A stretch of DNA of 64,000 nucleotides from Plectonema cf. radiosum LEGE 06105 (GTDB taxonomy: Bacteria; Cyanobacteriota; Cyanobacteriia; Cyanobacteriales; Nostocaceae), in contig NZ_JADEWL010000001.1 of the NCBI RefSeq assembly GCF_015207665.1, positions 1-64,000 of the forward strand, written 5' to 3'. How positions within the stretch are numbered: position 1 is the first letter of the stretch; the number at the start of each line of letters is the position of its first letter. Both the position numbers and the translations under genes were made by a program. Below are positions 19,450-28,720 of the stretch, in pieces. The notes under the pieces are model-generated. The model was not told the DNA's origin and did no database searches. It worked only from the letters and a program-made list of their open reading frames with translations.

Positions 19450-20412
19450 TCACTGCGGCACTTTCCCCAAAGCTTCCCGCACGACTTCGGAACCAACTCC
19501 GAAACGACATGAGTTTTCTGTAATATGCTGCTTCCAAGCGCGACTACCGGGTTTTCCGGCGAAGAGTTGCAGCATATGTCTGGTAATTTTATTGAGTTTC
19601 AATCCTTTCGCCGTCCATTTATCTATGTAATCATACATATTTTGTACAACTTCGTGTCTACTTGGAGACGGGGATTTGTCAGTGTAAATTTTTACATCTA
19701 CGGTAGCGAAAAGGTAGGGATTATCGTAAGCCGCACGTCCAATCATGACAGCATCAACTGAGTGTAAATGTTGAATAACCTGTTCTAAAGTTTTAAATCC
19801 ACCATTAATTTCAATAAATAAATCAGGAAAATCTTGTTTTAATCGATGCACGTCATCGTATCTTAAAGGTGGAACGTCGCGGTTTTCTTTAGGACTCAGC
19901 CCTTCTAACCAAGCTTTGCGAGCGTGAACAGTGAAATGCCGACAACCAGCTTGAGAAACTATATTAACGAAATTTACCATGTCCTCGTAACGGTCTAAAT
20001 CATCAATACCAATACGATGTTTGACAGTAACAGGAATTTTGGTTGCATTAATCATCGCTGCGACACAATCAGCGACTTGTTGGGGTTGTGCCATTAAACA
20101 AGCACCGAAATTACCGCTTTGTACGCGACTGCTGGGACAACCGACATTCAAATTAATTTCGTCATAACCCATACCTTCGGCAATGCGAGCGCATTCCGCC
20201 AAATCTACAGGATTATCACCTCCAACTTGTAGTGATAGAGGTTTTTCTTCGGCACAGAAACCTAGTAAATGTTCCTTATCTCCATGCAAAATTGCCGCAC
20301 TCGTCACCATTTCTGTATAGAGTAAAGTGTGACGGGTAATTTGTCGCATAAAATAACGATAATGACGGTCTGTTCGATCCATCATTGGGGCGATACTTAA
20401 ACGGTTGGGCAT
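19450..20412 (-). CDS. dusA: tRNA-dihydrouridine synthase, DusA type
   Basis: 320 aa. FMN enzyme reducing uridine in the tRNA D-loop. The start RLSIAPMMDRTDRHYRY is a DusA hallmark. Catalytic Cys92 lies in INLNVGCPS; VKHRIGID and HARKAWL (about 130 and 163) contact FMN and tRNA. GRAAYDNPYLF is the usual phosphate-binding end. An AGTTAGG repeat sits directly upstream of the start. The gene is followed by pgm on the same strand. Confidence 0.93.
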   Translation of the reverse strand: MPNRLSIAPMMDRTDRHYRYFMRQITRHTLLYTEMVTSAAILHGDKEHLLGFCAEEKPLSLQVGGDNPVDLAECARIAEGMGYDEINLNVGCPSSRVQSGNFGACLMAQPQQVADCVAAMINATKIPVTVKHRIGIDDLDRYEDMVNFVNIVSQAGCRHFTVHARKAWLEGLSPKENRDVPPLRYDDVHRLKQDFPDLFIEINGGFKTLEQVIQHLHSVDAVMIGRAAYDNPYLFATVDVKIYTDKSPSPSRHEVVQNMYDYIDKWTAKGLKLNKITRHMLQLFAGKPGSRAWKQHITENSCRFGVGSEVVREALGKVPQ

Positions 20413-20502
20413 GGGAAGAAAGAGTTAGGAGTTAGGAGTTACAAATTTAATTATGAATCAGCGTTTTGATTTCAAATAAAATATATAAAATTATAATAAG
20501 TT

Positions 20503-20574
20503 GTAGGTTGGGTTAGACGCACGAAAAGATTTAATGATTGACGAATTAATTTATATTGCGTCGTAACCCAACAT
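20503..20574 (+). repeat. GTAG-footed REP hairpin, upstream copy
   Basis: GTAG foot then stem GTTGGGTTA-GACGCA pairing with TGCGTC-G-TAACCCAAC (15 bp, one bulge), loop about 40 nt. It is the first unit of a two-hairpin module whose second hairpin is at 20674-20703. It lies upstream of the RAYT gene. Confidence 0.85.
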
Positions 20575-20673
20575 TAGCGTTTTGATTTATACGAAATTAC
20601 CCTGAAGCGATTTGTTTGGTTGGGTGTTTAAGATTATTTTAAGTTTAGTTATTTAGTTGAATTATCCAGATGA

Positions 20674-20703
20674 TGTTGGGCTTCGTTCCTCAGCCCAACC
20701 TAC
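20674..20703 (-). repeat. Inverted second REP hairpin of the upstream module
   Basis: Read on the minus strand: GTAG foot, then GTTGGGCT...AGCCCAAC (8-bp stem). Together with 20503-20574 it makes a head-to-head pair, like the BIMEs mobilised by RAYT enzymes in enterobacteria. The module ends 55 bp before the transposase start. Confidence 0.85.
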
Positions 20704-20757
20704 GAACTAAACCAACCTACAAAATGAATAATTGTATTTATTTATCTAACAAAATAA

Positions 20758-21300
20758 ATGGAATACCGTAGAGCAAAAATAGAGGGAGGTACTTTCTTTT
20801 TTACGGTTGTCACTCAGAATCGCCGTAAATTTTTGTGTAACGAAGAAAATATTGTATTACTAAGAAAGATATTCAAACGGGTAATGCAGCAGCACCGCTT
20901 TACAATTGACGCAATAGTAATTTTACCCGAACATTTGCATTGTATTTGGACTTTACCACCAAATGATGATGACTTTTCAACTCGTTGGAACTTGATTAAA
21001 GGTGGTTTTAGTCGTCTGTGTCATCCGAAATATAAAGGAAAAATATCTGCATCGCGGCAGAGTAAAAAAGAACAAGGAGTTTGGCAGCGTCGTTTTTGGG
21101 AACATCAAATCCGCAATGAAGCAGATTTTATTTCCCATGTGGATTATATTTATTACAATCCTGTGCGACATGGATATGTCAAAGCACCCAAAGATTGGAA
21201 GTATTCAAGCTTTCATCGTGATGTTAAACGAGGTATTTATGATATTGATTGGGGTGCAGGAGTAGAATTAGAATTTCCTGATTCAGTGGGGAATGAATAA
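20758..21300 (+). CDS. REP-associated tyrosine transposase (RAYT, Y1 family)
   Basis: 180 aa. HUH-type Y1 transposase: metal-binding His59-x-His61 in ILPEHLHCIW, and a helix with Tyr130 before the IxxNPVR motif (HVDYIYYNPVRHGY), the likely single-strand cleaving Tyr. Length and motifs fit TnpA-REP/RAYT, which process REP hairpins next to a GTAG or GGAG foot. It has no IS ends of its own but is flanked on both sides by GTAG-footed hairpins with the same stem sequence, a domesticated REPtron layout. The reading frame is intact and starts MEYRRAKIEGG. Confidence 0.92.
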   Translation: MEYRRAKIEGGTFFFTVVTQNRRKFLCNEENIVLLRKIFKRVMQQHRFTIDAIVILPEHLHCIWTLPPNDDDFSTRWNLIKGGFSRLCHPKYKGKISASRQSKKEQGVWQRRFWEHQIRNEADFISHVDYIYYNPVRHGYVKAPKDWKYSSFHRDVKRGIYDIDWGAGVELEFPDSVGNE

Positions 21301-21303
21301 CAT

Positions 21304-21376
21304 AGTAGGTTGGGTTAGACGCACGACAATATTTAAAAATCAACCAGTGATTGAAATTGCGTCGTAACCCAACATC
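21304..21376 (+). repeat. REP hairpin directly after the RAYT gene
   Basis: GTAGGTTGGGTTAGACGCAC...TTGCGTCGTAACCCAAC, the same stem as at 20503 but with a different loop (ACAATATTTAAAAATC). It starts 4 bp after the transposase stop codon. Confidence 0.85.
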
Positions 21377-21926
21377 AGTTATTTGATTATTGTTATGAAG
21401 TAGATTTGGACAGGCAGTTTACTTGTAGGTTGGGTTAGACGCACGAAAAGATTTAATGATTGACTAATTGATTGAAATTGCGTCGTAACCCAACATTAGC
21501 GTTTTGATTTATACGAAATTACCCTGAAGCAAGTTGTTTCGTTGGATAGTTAACATTGTTTTGATTTAAATTATTTTGTTGAGTTTTCCAGATTATGTTG
21601 GGCTTCGTTCCTCAGCCCAACCTACGAACTACGAACTACTAATTGATTGAAATTGCGTCGTAACCCAACATCAGTTATTTGATTATTGTTATGAGGTAGA
21701 TTTGGACAGGCAGTTTACTTGTAGGTTGGGTTAGACGCACGAAAAGATTTAATGATTGACTAATTGATTGAAATTGCGTCGTAACCCAACATTAGCGTTT
21801 TGATTTATACGAAATTACCCTGAAGCAAGTTGTTTCGTTGGATAGTTAACATTGTTTTGATTTAAATTATTTTGTTGAGTTTTCCAGATTATGTTGGGCT
21901 TCGTTCCTCAGCCCAACCTACGAACT
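21351..21926 (+). repeat. 296-bp tandem direct duplication of the REP module
   Basis: Two near-identical copies with period 296 bp: 21351-21646 and 21647-21926. I see one difference (GAAGTAG against GAGGTAG at about 21396 and 21692). Each copy has the right arm of a first hairpin, a spacer with GGACAGGCAGTTTAC, a full GTAG hairpin (from 21425 and 21721) and an inverted second hairpin (about 21594-21623 and 21890-21919). A diverged relative of the module lies at 20503-20710. Confidence 0.9.
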
Positions 21927-22020
21927 GAGGAATTAATTTCTTCAGGTATCGCTCAGATAAATTATCAATATCGTTTTCTTTCTAAGGTAGTAAATAAGTT
22001 AAGGAAGGAAGTTAATTGAT

Positions 22021-22623
22021 ATGGCTTTCTCTTTACATAATTTACTCAGCAGCAAAGGTGTTTCGGGTATCTTCGAGGGGCAGCAAACTATACAAGGAAA
22101 GTTATTTGAGGATTTCTCAATTCACATAGCAAAGAATGACGCTAGCAAGTACGATGTTTTCGTGCGTTTTATGCCTGATGCTAAGAATATTTTTCAAGAA
22201 TCGGATTTGCAGGAAGAAGATTTAGATGCTGCTATTGATAGAGCAAAAACCGTCATTAAAGAAAGATATCCTCAGTATAACGACGAACAATTTGAGGATT
22301 TGATGGATCTACTTACCATAAGTAAGGTAGAACCAACTCCTAAGCCAATAGTATCGCCACAGTTTACCCCACAACCTTTGACAGATAATCAGCAGTTTCC
22401 AAAAGAATTAAAAGTTAGTTTTGCCTCTACACCCAAGATAGAAGTAGTTTTCCCTGATAAAAATATTTTATTTGAGAAAAATGAAAGAACAGTAAAGATG
22501 CCTTTGTCCGTTATAATCGCAATGGTTTTAACTTTTGTACTTAATATACCAATCAGTTATGTGATTGTAACCTTGGTCATTCGACAGCAAAACCAAATAG
22601 AAACTTTGGAGCAAAATAAGTAA
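22021..22623 (+). CDS. Hypothetical protein with C-terminal transmembrane helix
   Basis: 200 aa, unrecognised. The N-terminal 110 residues look like a compact domain (GIFEGQQTIQGKLFEDFSIH, DAAIDRAKTVIKERYPQYNDEQFEDLMD). A Pro-rich linker follows, then one membrane helix (about 167-190, MPLSVIIAMVLTFVLNIPISYVIVTLVI), ending in a short charged tail, so it is probably tail-anchored. RBS AAGGAAGG precedes ATG 22021. It lies between REP repeats and chlD with no obvious partner. Confidence 0.65.
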   Translation: MAFSLHNLLSSKGVSGIFEGQQTIQGKLFEDFSIHIAKNDASKYDVFVRFMPDAKNIFQESDLQEEDLDAAIDRAKTVIKERYPQYNDEQFEDLMDLLTISKVEPTPKPIVSPQFTPQPLTDNQQFPKELKVSFASTPKIEVVFPDKNILFEKNERTVKMPLSVIIAMVLTFVLNIPISYVIVTLVIRQQNQIETLEQNK

Positions 22624-22696
22624 GTTGGGGTAAATAAAACAAGATATACGATAACAACCAAAAAGCTTGAAACGATTGGGATTACTTAAAAAGTTG

Positions 22697-22770
22697 ATGT
22701 TGGGTTACGACGCAATACCAATTAATCGGTTAATTATCAAATATTGTCGTGCGTCTAACCCAACCTACGA
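22697..22770 (-). repeat. Solitary REP hairpin in opposite orientation
   Basis: On the minus strand it reads GTAG, GTTGGGTTAGACGCAC...TTGCGTCGTAACCCAAC, the same hairpin as at 20503 and 21304. It lies between the gene at 22021 and the 3' end of chlD and ends 17 bp before the chlD stop codon. It shows the element can sit alone. Confidence 0.85.
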
Positions 22771-22786
22771 ACTAACTCCGGTGGTA

Positions 22787-24829
22787 CTAACTTTTGAAAT
22801 TTGCGATCGCGCCTTTTGTCATTGCGGCGATGGCTTGATCTGTGGCTTTGGGTAGATGATAATATTTACCTCCGGCGTTTTTGGCTAGTTCTTTAGCGAA
22901 TCCGGTAGAGACAAATTTACTTTCGGTATCAATCACTAATAATTTAATACCTAAAGCCCGAATTTTAGCGGCAACTTGTAATAATTCCCCTTTAATATCT
23001 GGCTTTTCTCCAGGTTCTTGAGGTTCTCCTAAAGAACGGGATAATGAGATGTTACCGCGTCCATCGGTGATAGCGACTATGACGACTTGTCCGATATCTC
23101 CGCTTCTTTGAGCATTTAAACCAACGTGAGCGGCTTGGGTTAAGCCGTGGGCTAAGGGTGAACCACCTCCGCAAGGCATTTTCTCTAAACGAGTGCGAGC
23201 TAAGGTGATAGAACGTGTAGGAGGTAAAACCACTTCTGCTTGTTCTCCTCGGAAGGGAATTAAAGCTACTTGGTCGCGGTTTTGATATGCTTCTGTTAAT
23301 AACTGCATGACGGCACCTTTGGCTGATTGTATCCGGTTGAGTGCCATTGAACCGGAAGCATCTACAACGAATATGATTAATGCTCCGGCTTTTCTTGCTA
23401 AGCGTTTGGCGCGAATATCTCCTTGTTCTACAATCACGTTTCTACCAGGATGTCTTTGTCGTCGTGCTTTTTGATATGGTGCTGCGGCTCTTAATGTGGC
23501 ATCTACGGCAATACGACGAACTTTTCCTTTGGGTAACATCGGTTTGATATATCGTCCTCTATCGTCGGAAAAGATTAAACCGCGACTTCCGGAGTTACCT
23601 TGACGCTGTGCCATTTGAGCAAAATACAGCACACTTTCATCTAAAATTACACCTTCTGGGTCAAAGATGAATTCTTCGGGAATTCCTGGTGGTTCTTGTT
23701 CTTGATTTGATTCGTCATCAATATCTTCATCTTCTTTTTCTTGTTGTTCGTCTTGCTCTTGTTCTGATTCGTCTTCTGATTGTTCTTGGCTTTGTGGAGG
23801 AGGTGGTGGTGGTTGTTGTTCTTCGGGGGGTGTTTGAATTACTGTCGCACGGGGTACTATGACTAATTCCACTGCACGACGTAAATCTTCGGGGTTGACT
23901 TTATCACGTCCATCAAGTGCTGCGGAAGCTTTGGCTACTCGTACTGCAAATAATTCGGCACGATGTCCTTGGACTACACCGCGAATTGCTTCTTCAACTA
24001 AGTAGTTAATTTGTTCATGAGTGATAGTAACTTCTTTCAACCATTCCCGCGCTAAAACAATTTGAGTTTTGATTGAGTCGATATCTTCTGTGTACTGCTG
24101 AAGAAATTCTTGGGGAGAACGAGAATAAGCAATTGCTTGTTCTACTGCTTCAACTCGTAAATCTAAACCTAAAACACCATCTGCGGAGAGGGAAATGGCA
24201 ATTCTGTCAAGTAAATGTTCTCGTAAATTTCCTTCTTCGGGATTATAAGTAGCGATAAATAAGGGTTTACAAGGATGTTGAAAACTGATTCCTTCTCGTT
24301 CGATTTGATTGCGTCCTTCGGATAGTACAGTTAAAAGTTGATTACTAATTTGCTCATCTAAAAGATTGATTTCATCTACATACAGCACTCCCCGATGAGC
24401 TGCTGCTAATAAACCTGGTTGAAATACTGTATCTCCCTGCTTGACAGATTTTTCCACATCTACCGAACCCAAAAGTCGATCTTCGGTGACTCCCAAAGGA
24501 ATTTGGATGAACGGTGCGGGGATGATTTCCGTTTCTATATCTGAGACGTTAAATTTAACGTCTCTACACAATAAATCGTCATCCCATTCTTGCGGTTGAT
24601 TGGGATTACAATTACTAATCGAATTTTTGACAACTTCAATTGGTGGTAATAAAGCGTGAATCGCCCGAGCCATCACTGATTTTGCAGTTCCTCTACGTCC
24701 TGCGATCGCGACTCCCCCTAATTCTGGATCGACTGCTGTTAATAGTAAAGCTAATTTTATCGCTTCTTGACCAACGACAGCGGTTAAAGGAAAAGTTGTA
24801 ACACTAGAAATAACACTGGATGCAGCCAT
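22787..24829 (-). CDS. chlD: Magnesium chelatase subunit D
   Basis: 680 aa. ChlD works with ChlI and ChlH to insert Mg into protoporphyrin IX, the first step of chlorophyll synthesis. N-terminal AAA+ domain with GRRGTAKS (about 44-51) and Walker [12 protein letters not shown] (147-157); a Pro-rich then strongly acidic linker (about 335-385); C-terminal VWA domain with [14 protein letters not shown]. Odd: residues 89-96 (RDVKFNVS) are encoded by the perfect palindrome GAGACGTTAAA/TTTAACGTCTC at 24543-24564, a dispersed repeat of this genome, apparently inserted in frame in a loop before the conserved [15 protein letters not shown]. Confidence 0.95.
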   Translation of the reverse strand: MAASSVISSVTTFPLTAVVGQEAIKLALLLTAVDPELGGVAIAGRRGTAKSVMARAIHALLPPIEVVKNSISNCNPNQPQEWDDDLLCRDVKFNVSDIETEIIPAPFIQIPLGVTEDRLLGSVDVEKSVKQGDTVFQPGLLAAAHRGVLYVDEINLLDEQISNQLLTVLSEGRNQIEREGISFQHPCKPLFIATYNPEEGNLREHLLDRIAISLSADGVLGLDLRVEAVEQAIAYSRSPQEFLQQYTEDIDSIKTQIVLAREWLKEVTITHEQINYLVEEAIRGVVQGHRAELFAVRVAKASAALDGRDKVNPEDLRRAVELVIVPRATVIQTPPEEQQPPPPPPQSQEQSEDESEQEQDEQQEKEDEDIDDESNQEQEPPGIPEEFIFDPEGVILDESVLYFAQMAQRQGNSGSRGLIFSDDRGRYIKPMLPKGKVRRIAVDATLRAAAPYQKARRQRHPGRNVIVEQGDIRAKRLARKAGALIIFVVDASGSMALNRIQSAKGAVMQLLTEAYQNRDQVALIPFRGEQAEVVLPPTRSITLARTRLEKMPCGGGSPLAHGLTQAAHVGLNAQRSGDIGQVVIVAITDGRGNISLSRSLGEPQEPGEKPDIKGELLQVAAKIRALGIKLLVIDTESKFVSTGFAKELAKNAGGKYYHLPKATDQAIAAMTKGAIANFKS
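24543..24564. repeat. GAGACG palindrome inside chlD
   Basis: A perfect 22-nt palindrome, GAGACGTTAAA then TTTAACGTCTC, followed on the plus strand by TACACAA. It closely matches 55022-55047 (GAGACGCGAAA/TTTCGCGTCTC, followed by TACAA). It encodes residues 89-96 of ChlD in frame. Confidence 0.85.
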
Positions 24830-25039
24830 TTTTAGATAATAGTTAGTCTAATTAGTCTAAATTTAGCTTACCTTGTTTTACGAGTCGAGAATCATATAGC
24901 TAGGGCGATCGCCATCTTCATTTTCACTGGTATCGTGCTATTGATAGTATAACTAGGCTTTTGAAAGCGATATCTGCTTCTGTTGTCAAAATAGCAGAAG
25001 AATATAAAATAAGTTTTACTTTTATTAGTTGCTAAATCA

Positions 25040-25768
25040 ATGGAACCAAAACCCAAACAAGATAACTTTTTAGAAATTATTCAAGAAGAAAAATTTCAAG
25101 ATAATTCACTTTTGCGTCGTGCATTAACTCATCGTTCTTACGTTCACGAAAATCCTCAATCAGGAGAACATAATGAACGGTTAGAATTTTTGGGTGATGC
25201 TTTATTAACCTATCTCAGTGGAGACTATCTTTATCGTCGTCATCCAGATATTGAAGAAGATCAATTAACTCGTAGACGTTCAGCATTAGTAGATCAAAAG
25301 CAGTTAGCAAGGTTTGCTTTGGAAGTCGGTTTAGATAAAAAGATGCGATTGGGTAAGGGTGCTATTCGTGAAAGAGGATTTCAAAATCCTAATTTACTTA
25401 GCAACACTTTTGAAGCTGTAATTGCAGCTTATTATCTCGATAACAATTTCAATGTTGAAGCAGTACGTGATGTTATTGAACCGTTATTTGATTCTGTACC
25501 CGAAGAAATACTTGAATCTCGTTCTCATCTCGATCCAATAAATCAGTTTCAAGTCTGGGTTCAACGACACATTCCCCAAAATCCACCATTACTACCTAAC
25601 TATGTTCGGACTAAAATCGGTGGCTTACCTCATGCTCCAGAATTTCTCTGTGAAGTATTTGTAGATAATCGAAAATACGGCGAAGGTACGGGAAAAAGTA
25701 TTCCAGAAGCTAAAAAAATGGCTGCGGAAAATGCTTTAACAATTTTAAAGTCAGAGGGTTTTCTTTAA
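25040..25768 (+). CDS. rnc: Ribonuclease III
   Basis: 242 aa. Double-strand RNA endonuclease for rRNA and mRNA processing. The signature HNERLEFLGDALL lies at about 44-56 with catalytic Asp53; the second metal site is SNTFEAVIAAYYLD with Glu125. The residue matching E. coli Asp114 is Asn122 here. A C-terminal dsRNA-binding domain spans about 165-242 (DPINQFQVWVQR...EAKKMAAENALTIL). Cyanobacteria often carry more than one RNase III, so this may be one of several. Divergent from chlD. Confidence 0.93.
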   Translation: MEPKPKQDNFLEIIQEEKFQDNSLLRRALTHRSYVHENPQSGEHNERLEFLGDALLTYLSGDYLYRRHPDIEEDQLTRRRSALVDQKQLARFALEVGLDKKMRLGKGAIRERGFQNPNLLSNTFEAVIAAYYLDNNFNVEAVRDVIEPLFDSVPEEILESRSHLDPINQFQVWVQRHIPQNPPLLPNYVRTKIGGLPHAPEFLCEVFVDNRKYGEGTGKSIPEAKKMAAENALTILKSEGFL

Positions 25769-25866
25769 ATTATGATATTGGATATTAAATCGAGTAACGT
25801 TAAAATTTCCGGTGATTCTCAGAGAGTAGGGACTAAGGAAGGATAATTATTTTTATTTGTACCTAC

Positions 25867-27063
25867 TTACTGATTAATTATTTCTAAAGGCAAAATTACG
25901 GTAAATCTAGAACCAATTTCTAATACAGATTCTACTTTAATTTCCCCTTGAATTAGCTGAACAATTTGGGCAACTATTGCTAAACCTAAACCAGTACCAT
26001 CGATAAAACAAGAATCTCTTTTGGCATTAGCACGATAATAAGGTTTAAAAATATTTAGTAAGTCTTCTTCAGAAATACCTACTCCGGTATCTGAAACGAT
26101 AATTTCCCATCTATTTTTATTCACCCTGTGACAGTCGATTTCAATTGTTCCGGATTCGGTATAGCGAATTGCGTTACTTACAAGATTTGTCATCACTTGT
26201 TGTAATTTTAATCCATCTGTTACTACTAGTTGAGGAGCATTCTCACAATTAACTATTATTTCTATTTTTTTATTTTCTAAAGAAGGTTGTAACATCTCCC
26301 GTACTTCGGCAATTAATTGACGCGGATTTATTGATTCTAATTTTAATTTTACTTCTCCCGCTTCCAGACGAGAAATTTCCAATGCATTATTAATCAAACG
26401 TAATAACTGTCTACCACTAGTTAATACACGCTCAATGTGTTCTAAATTTCCATAGGTATCTCTAACTTCCGATTTTTGTTTTTGTAACCGTAAAAATAAA
26501 TCAGAATATCCAATAATTGATGTTAAAGGACTTTTTAATTCATGGGCTAAAAAAGAAAGATTCTCTTGACTTGTGCGAACAAATCGAGTTAATTCTTGAT
26601 TGTGCAAAGTTAACTGATTTTGTAAATGTTTTAATTCCGCAATTCGTTGTTCTGTATAACTTTTAAAACAACGCGCAACTGCTTCATCAACTACAGTATC
26701 AATTGAACGCATTACTTCAACTACTTCTATCGCTGTTGATTGCAATAAATGTTCTTCTAAAGTCGAAAATATAACTTGACGAAACAAATGATATTCTCTA
26801 GCTATTTCTGAAGCATCATAACCTTGTTCGGCACGAAGAATTCCATGGTTTAAACTCGCTTCTACTACCGACTCAAAATCATCTTCTTGATTTTTGCAAA
26901 GAACCGTTGCTAAAGCTAGCAAAACATATTCAAGATGATTTACTATGGCTAAACGAGATAAACCGCAGCTACTTTCAATTTGATTGTCCTCATGAACTTT
27001 TTTAAGCCAGTTTTCTACAATTATTTCTTTTTTATCAATAAGTAACTGACTAAAATCTTTCAT
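25867..27063 (-). CDS. Histidine kinase with RsbR-like N-terminal domain
   Basis: 398 aa, soluble. Residues 1-135 resemble the RsbRD-type N-terminal domain (VENWLKKVHED, GYDASEIAREYHLFRQVIF), a non-heme globin-like sensor fold. A short coiled coil (about 138-165) leads to the HisKA box FLAHELKSPLTSIIGYSDL (His174) and a full HATPase domain: N box NLVSNAIRYT (Asn297), G1 DTGVGIS (325), G2 GTGLGLAI (356). No receiver domain or response regulator is adjacent. The signal is unknown. Confidence 0.9.
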   Translation of the reverse strand: MKDFSQLLIDKKEIIVENWLKKVHEDNQIESSCGLSRLAIVNHLEYVLLALATVLCKNQEDDFESVVEASLNHGILRAEQGYDASEIAREYHLFRQVIFSTLEEHLLQSTAIEVVEVMRSIDTVVDEAVARCFKSYTEQRIAELKHLQNQLTLHNQELTRFVRTSQENLSFLAHELKSPLTSIIGYSDLFLRLQKQKSEVRDTYGNLEHIERVLTSGRQLLRLINNALEISRLEAGEVKLKLESINPRQLIAEVREMLQPSLENKKIEIIVNCENAPQLVVTDGLKLQQVMTNLVSNAIRYTESGTIEIDCHRVNKNRWEIIVSDTGVGISEEDLLNIFKPYYRANAKRDSCFIDGTGLGLAIVAQIVQLIQGEIKVESVLEIGSRFTVILPLEIINQ

Positions 27064-28002
27064 ACAATTATGACAAGTTAATCAAAATTATAATATATTT
27101 TACTCTTATTGTAGTAGTATAATATCTAGGATTTATCCATGTGAAGTCATAAACCAAATTCATTGTTCGCTATCTACTCGTAAAAATCAAGATTTTGCAT
27201 AAAACCAGATTTATGCAGCCTAGGTCTTGATGGTAATATTTAATTATCCACATGAATCATATAAATAATAATTCTCACATACATTCCCTGGATTTCTCAC
27301 AAGTAAGTGATAAACGTTGAGTGACGAATTGATTTTCCCACTACTCATTACTTACTACTCACTGCAACTTCCTTGTTGTTTGTGAGAAATGTGGGATTCA
27401 GACATCATATTTTTAAAAGGGAATATCGGGTAAGTAATAAAATAAAAAAACATCCTAAACCTCCTAACTGAAAAAGATATTGTTATGTATTTATGTGAAA
27501 AAATCTAAAAATGTTTAATTGCAATATTTATATGACTATTTTTGGCAACCTTGCTTTAAATTGCTTAAAAACAATCTATTTACTGCTTTTCGCTGTTATT
27601 TATTCCTGATTGTTAATTCAACATCACAATTACGATGAGTGATATCATGTCTAGTCCCATTCTCAACAATCGGAAAAATCAAGATTTTGATCAACTCAGA
27701 GTTTTGTAATAAACCCGCTTTTTAGTCCAGACAACTCAATATTATTAATCAAATGTTAATTAAAATTTATTTATTCTAATTAATAATAGTTGTGCTAATA
27801 ATAATAATTTCTAATGTATAATCTAATCTCAATCTTAAGGAGGATGTTTTTTTGCTGCTATTTTTACGATGCTACCTAGCTGAGTAGTTAAAAATTGTAC
27901 CTAAGTGCATGAGTATAAGTTACTACGGATTATTGTAAGGGTGTATGAATAAAATTACGACCTTTTTGGCGGAATAAAAAGATGTTATTAGGAATTTGAA
28001 GT
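27064..28002. other. 939-bp AT-rich intergenic region
   Basis: Divergent gap between the histidine kinase and the GTPase/OmpA module. It contains a full dispersed hairpin element (27287-27396) and two copies of AAAAATCAAGATTTTG (about 27181 and 27676). At 27837 there is AAGGAGGATG followed by a stop after 11 codons, too close to be a credible ribosome site and start. Nothing else is recognisable. The module promoter is presumably in the last 300 bp. Confidence 0.5.
27287..27396 (+). repeat. Dispersed hairpin element, full copy
   Basis: About 110 bp. Left end CCTGGATTTCTCACAAG, right end CTTGTTGTTTGTGAGAAATG; TTTCTCACAA pairs with TTGTGAGAAA. Core GTTGAGTGACGAATTGATTTTCCC is shared with the copies at 16078 and 56590. 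No coding capacity. Confidence 0.85.
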
Positions 28003-28605
28003 ATGAATTCGTCGGAAGAACACAACAATAATATTTCGCGAGAAGCAGGACAAATAGTATCAACTAGAGATACTAAGGTGCCTGTAGGATATAGTAATCC
28101 TGAGATTCATGAAAATAATAGCTTGCATAAAGTTAGAGATATTTTAGTGGGTTCTCAAATGCGAGAATTGGATAAGAAATTTTCTCGTTTGGAAGAGCGT
28201 TTAGTTAAAGAATGTACAGATTTAAGAGATGAGACGAGAAAAAGATTAGATTCCTTAGAAACTTATATTAGAGAAGAAGCAGATGCTTTGGGTGCTAAGA
28301 CGAAAAGCGAACAAGTCAAGCGTGATGAAGCATTGAAAGTGATTACTGAAGAGCAGAAGAAAGTTGCTGAATCCTTAGAGAAAAAGATGGCTGAAATTGA
28401 TGAGGAAGCAAATAAAATTCAACGAGAGTTACGTCAGCAAATTTTTAATCAATCTCAAAACTTGCATGATGATATTCGCCAAAAATATGAAGAACTTGTC
28501 GGTTTATTAGAGCGAGAAACCTACGAACTCAAGAGTGAAAAAACAGATCGTTCCCAGTTAGCTGCTTTATTTTCGGAATTAGCTTTGCGGTTGAATTCTC
28601 AATAA
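28003..28605 (+). CDS. Coiled-coil protein of the GTPase/OmpA module
   Basis: 200 aa. After a disordered 40-residue head comes KVRDILVGSQMRELDKKF (43-60), then a long heptad coiled coil to the end, rich in Glu, Lys, Arg and Gln. The 43-60 stretch resembles residues 40-57 of the downstream OmpA protein (LRSLLLGIEQPKLDKFYQ), so both may dock on the same partner. No membrane segment or signal peptide, so it is probably cytoplasmic. First of five co-directional genes. Exact role unknown. Confidence 0.75.
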   Translation: MNSSEEHNNNISREAGQIVSTRDTKVPVGYSNPEIHENNSLHKVRDILVGSQMRELDKKFSRLEERLVKECTDLRDETRKRLDSLETYIREEADALGAKTKSEQVKRDEALKVITEEQKKVAESLEKKMAEIDEEANKIQRELRQQIFNQSQNLHDDIRQKYEELVGLLERETYELKSEKTDRSQLAALFSELALRLNSQ

Positions 28606-28607
28606 TC

Positions 28608-28647
28608 AGTTAACAGTTATCAGTTAACAGTTATCACGGTTAATTGA
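28608..28647 (+). repeat. CAGTTAACAGTTATC tandem and inverted units
   Basis: AGTTAAC/AGTTATC heptamers followed by GATAACTGTTA, able to form a hairpin. They lie in the 115-bp gap between the first two genes of the module and might limit read-through or stabilise the upstream mRNA. Confidence 0.6.
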
Positions 28648-28720
28648 TAACTGTTAAATAAATGAATGACTTTTTTTTGAATTTATTTAAGTTTAATTAT
28701 TAGAAAATCACAAAATACCG

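Noticed and set aside
24530-24570. Frameshift or pseudogene at the chlD palindrome
   Set aside because: The reading frame is unbroken through it and all ChlD motifs follow in frame.
27837-27880. AAGGAGGATG with an 11-codon frame, possible leader peptide
   Set aside because: The Shine-Dalgarno-like sequence is adjacent to the ATG with no spacing, and no regulated gene with matching leader structure follows closely.
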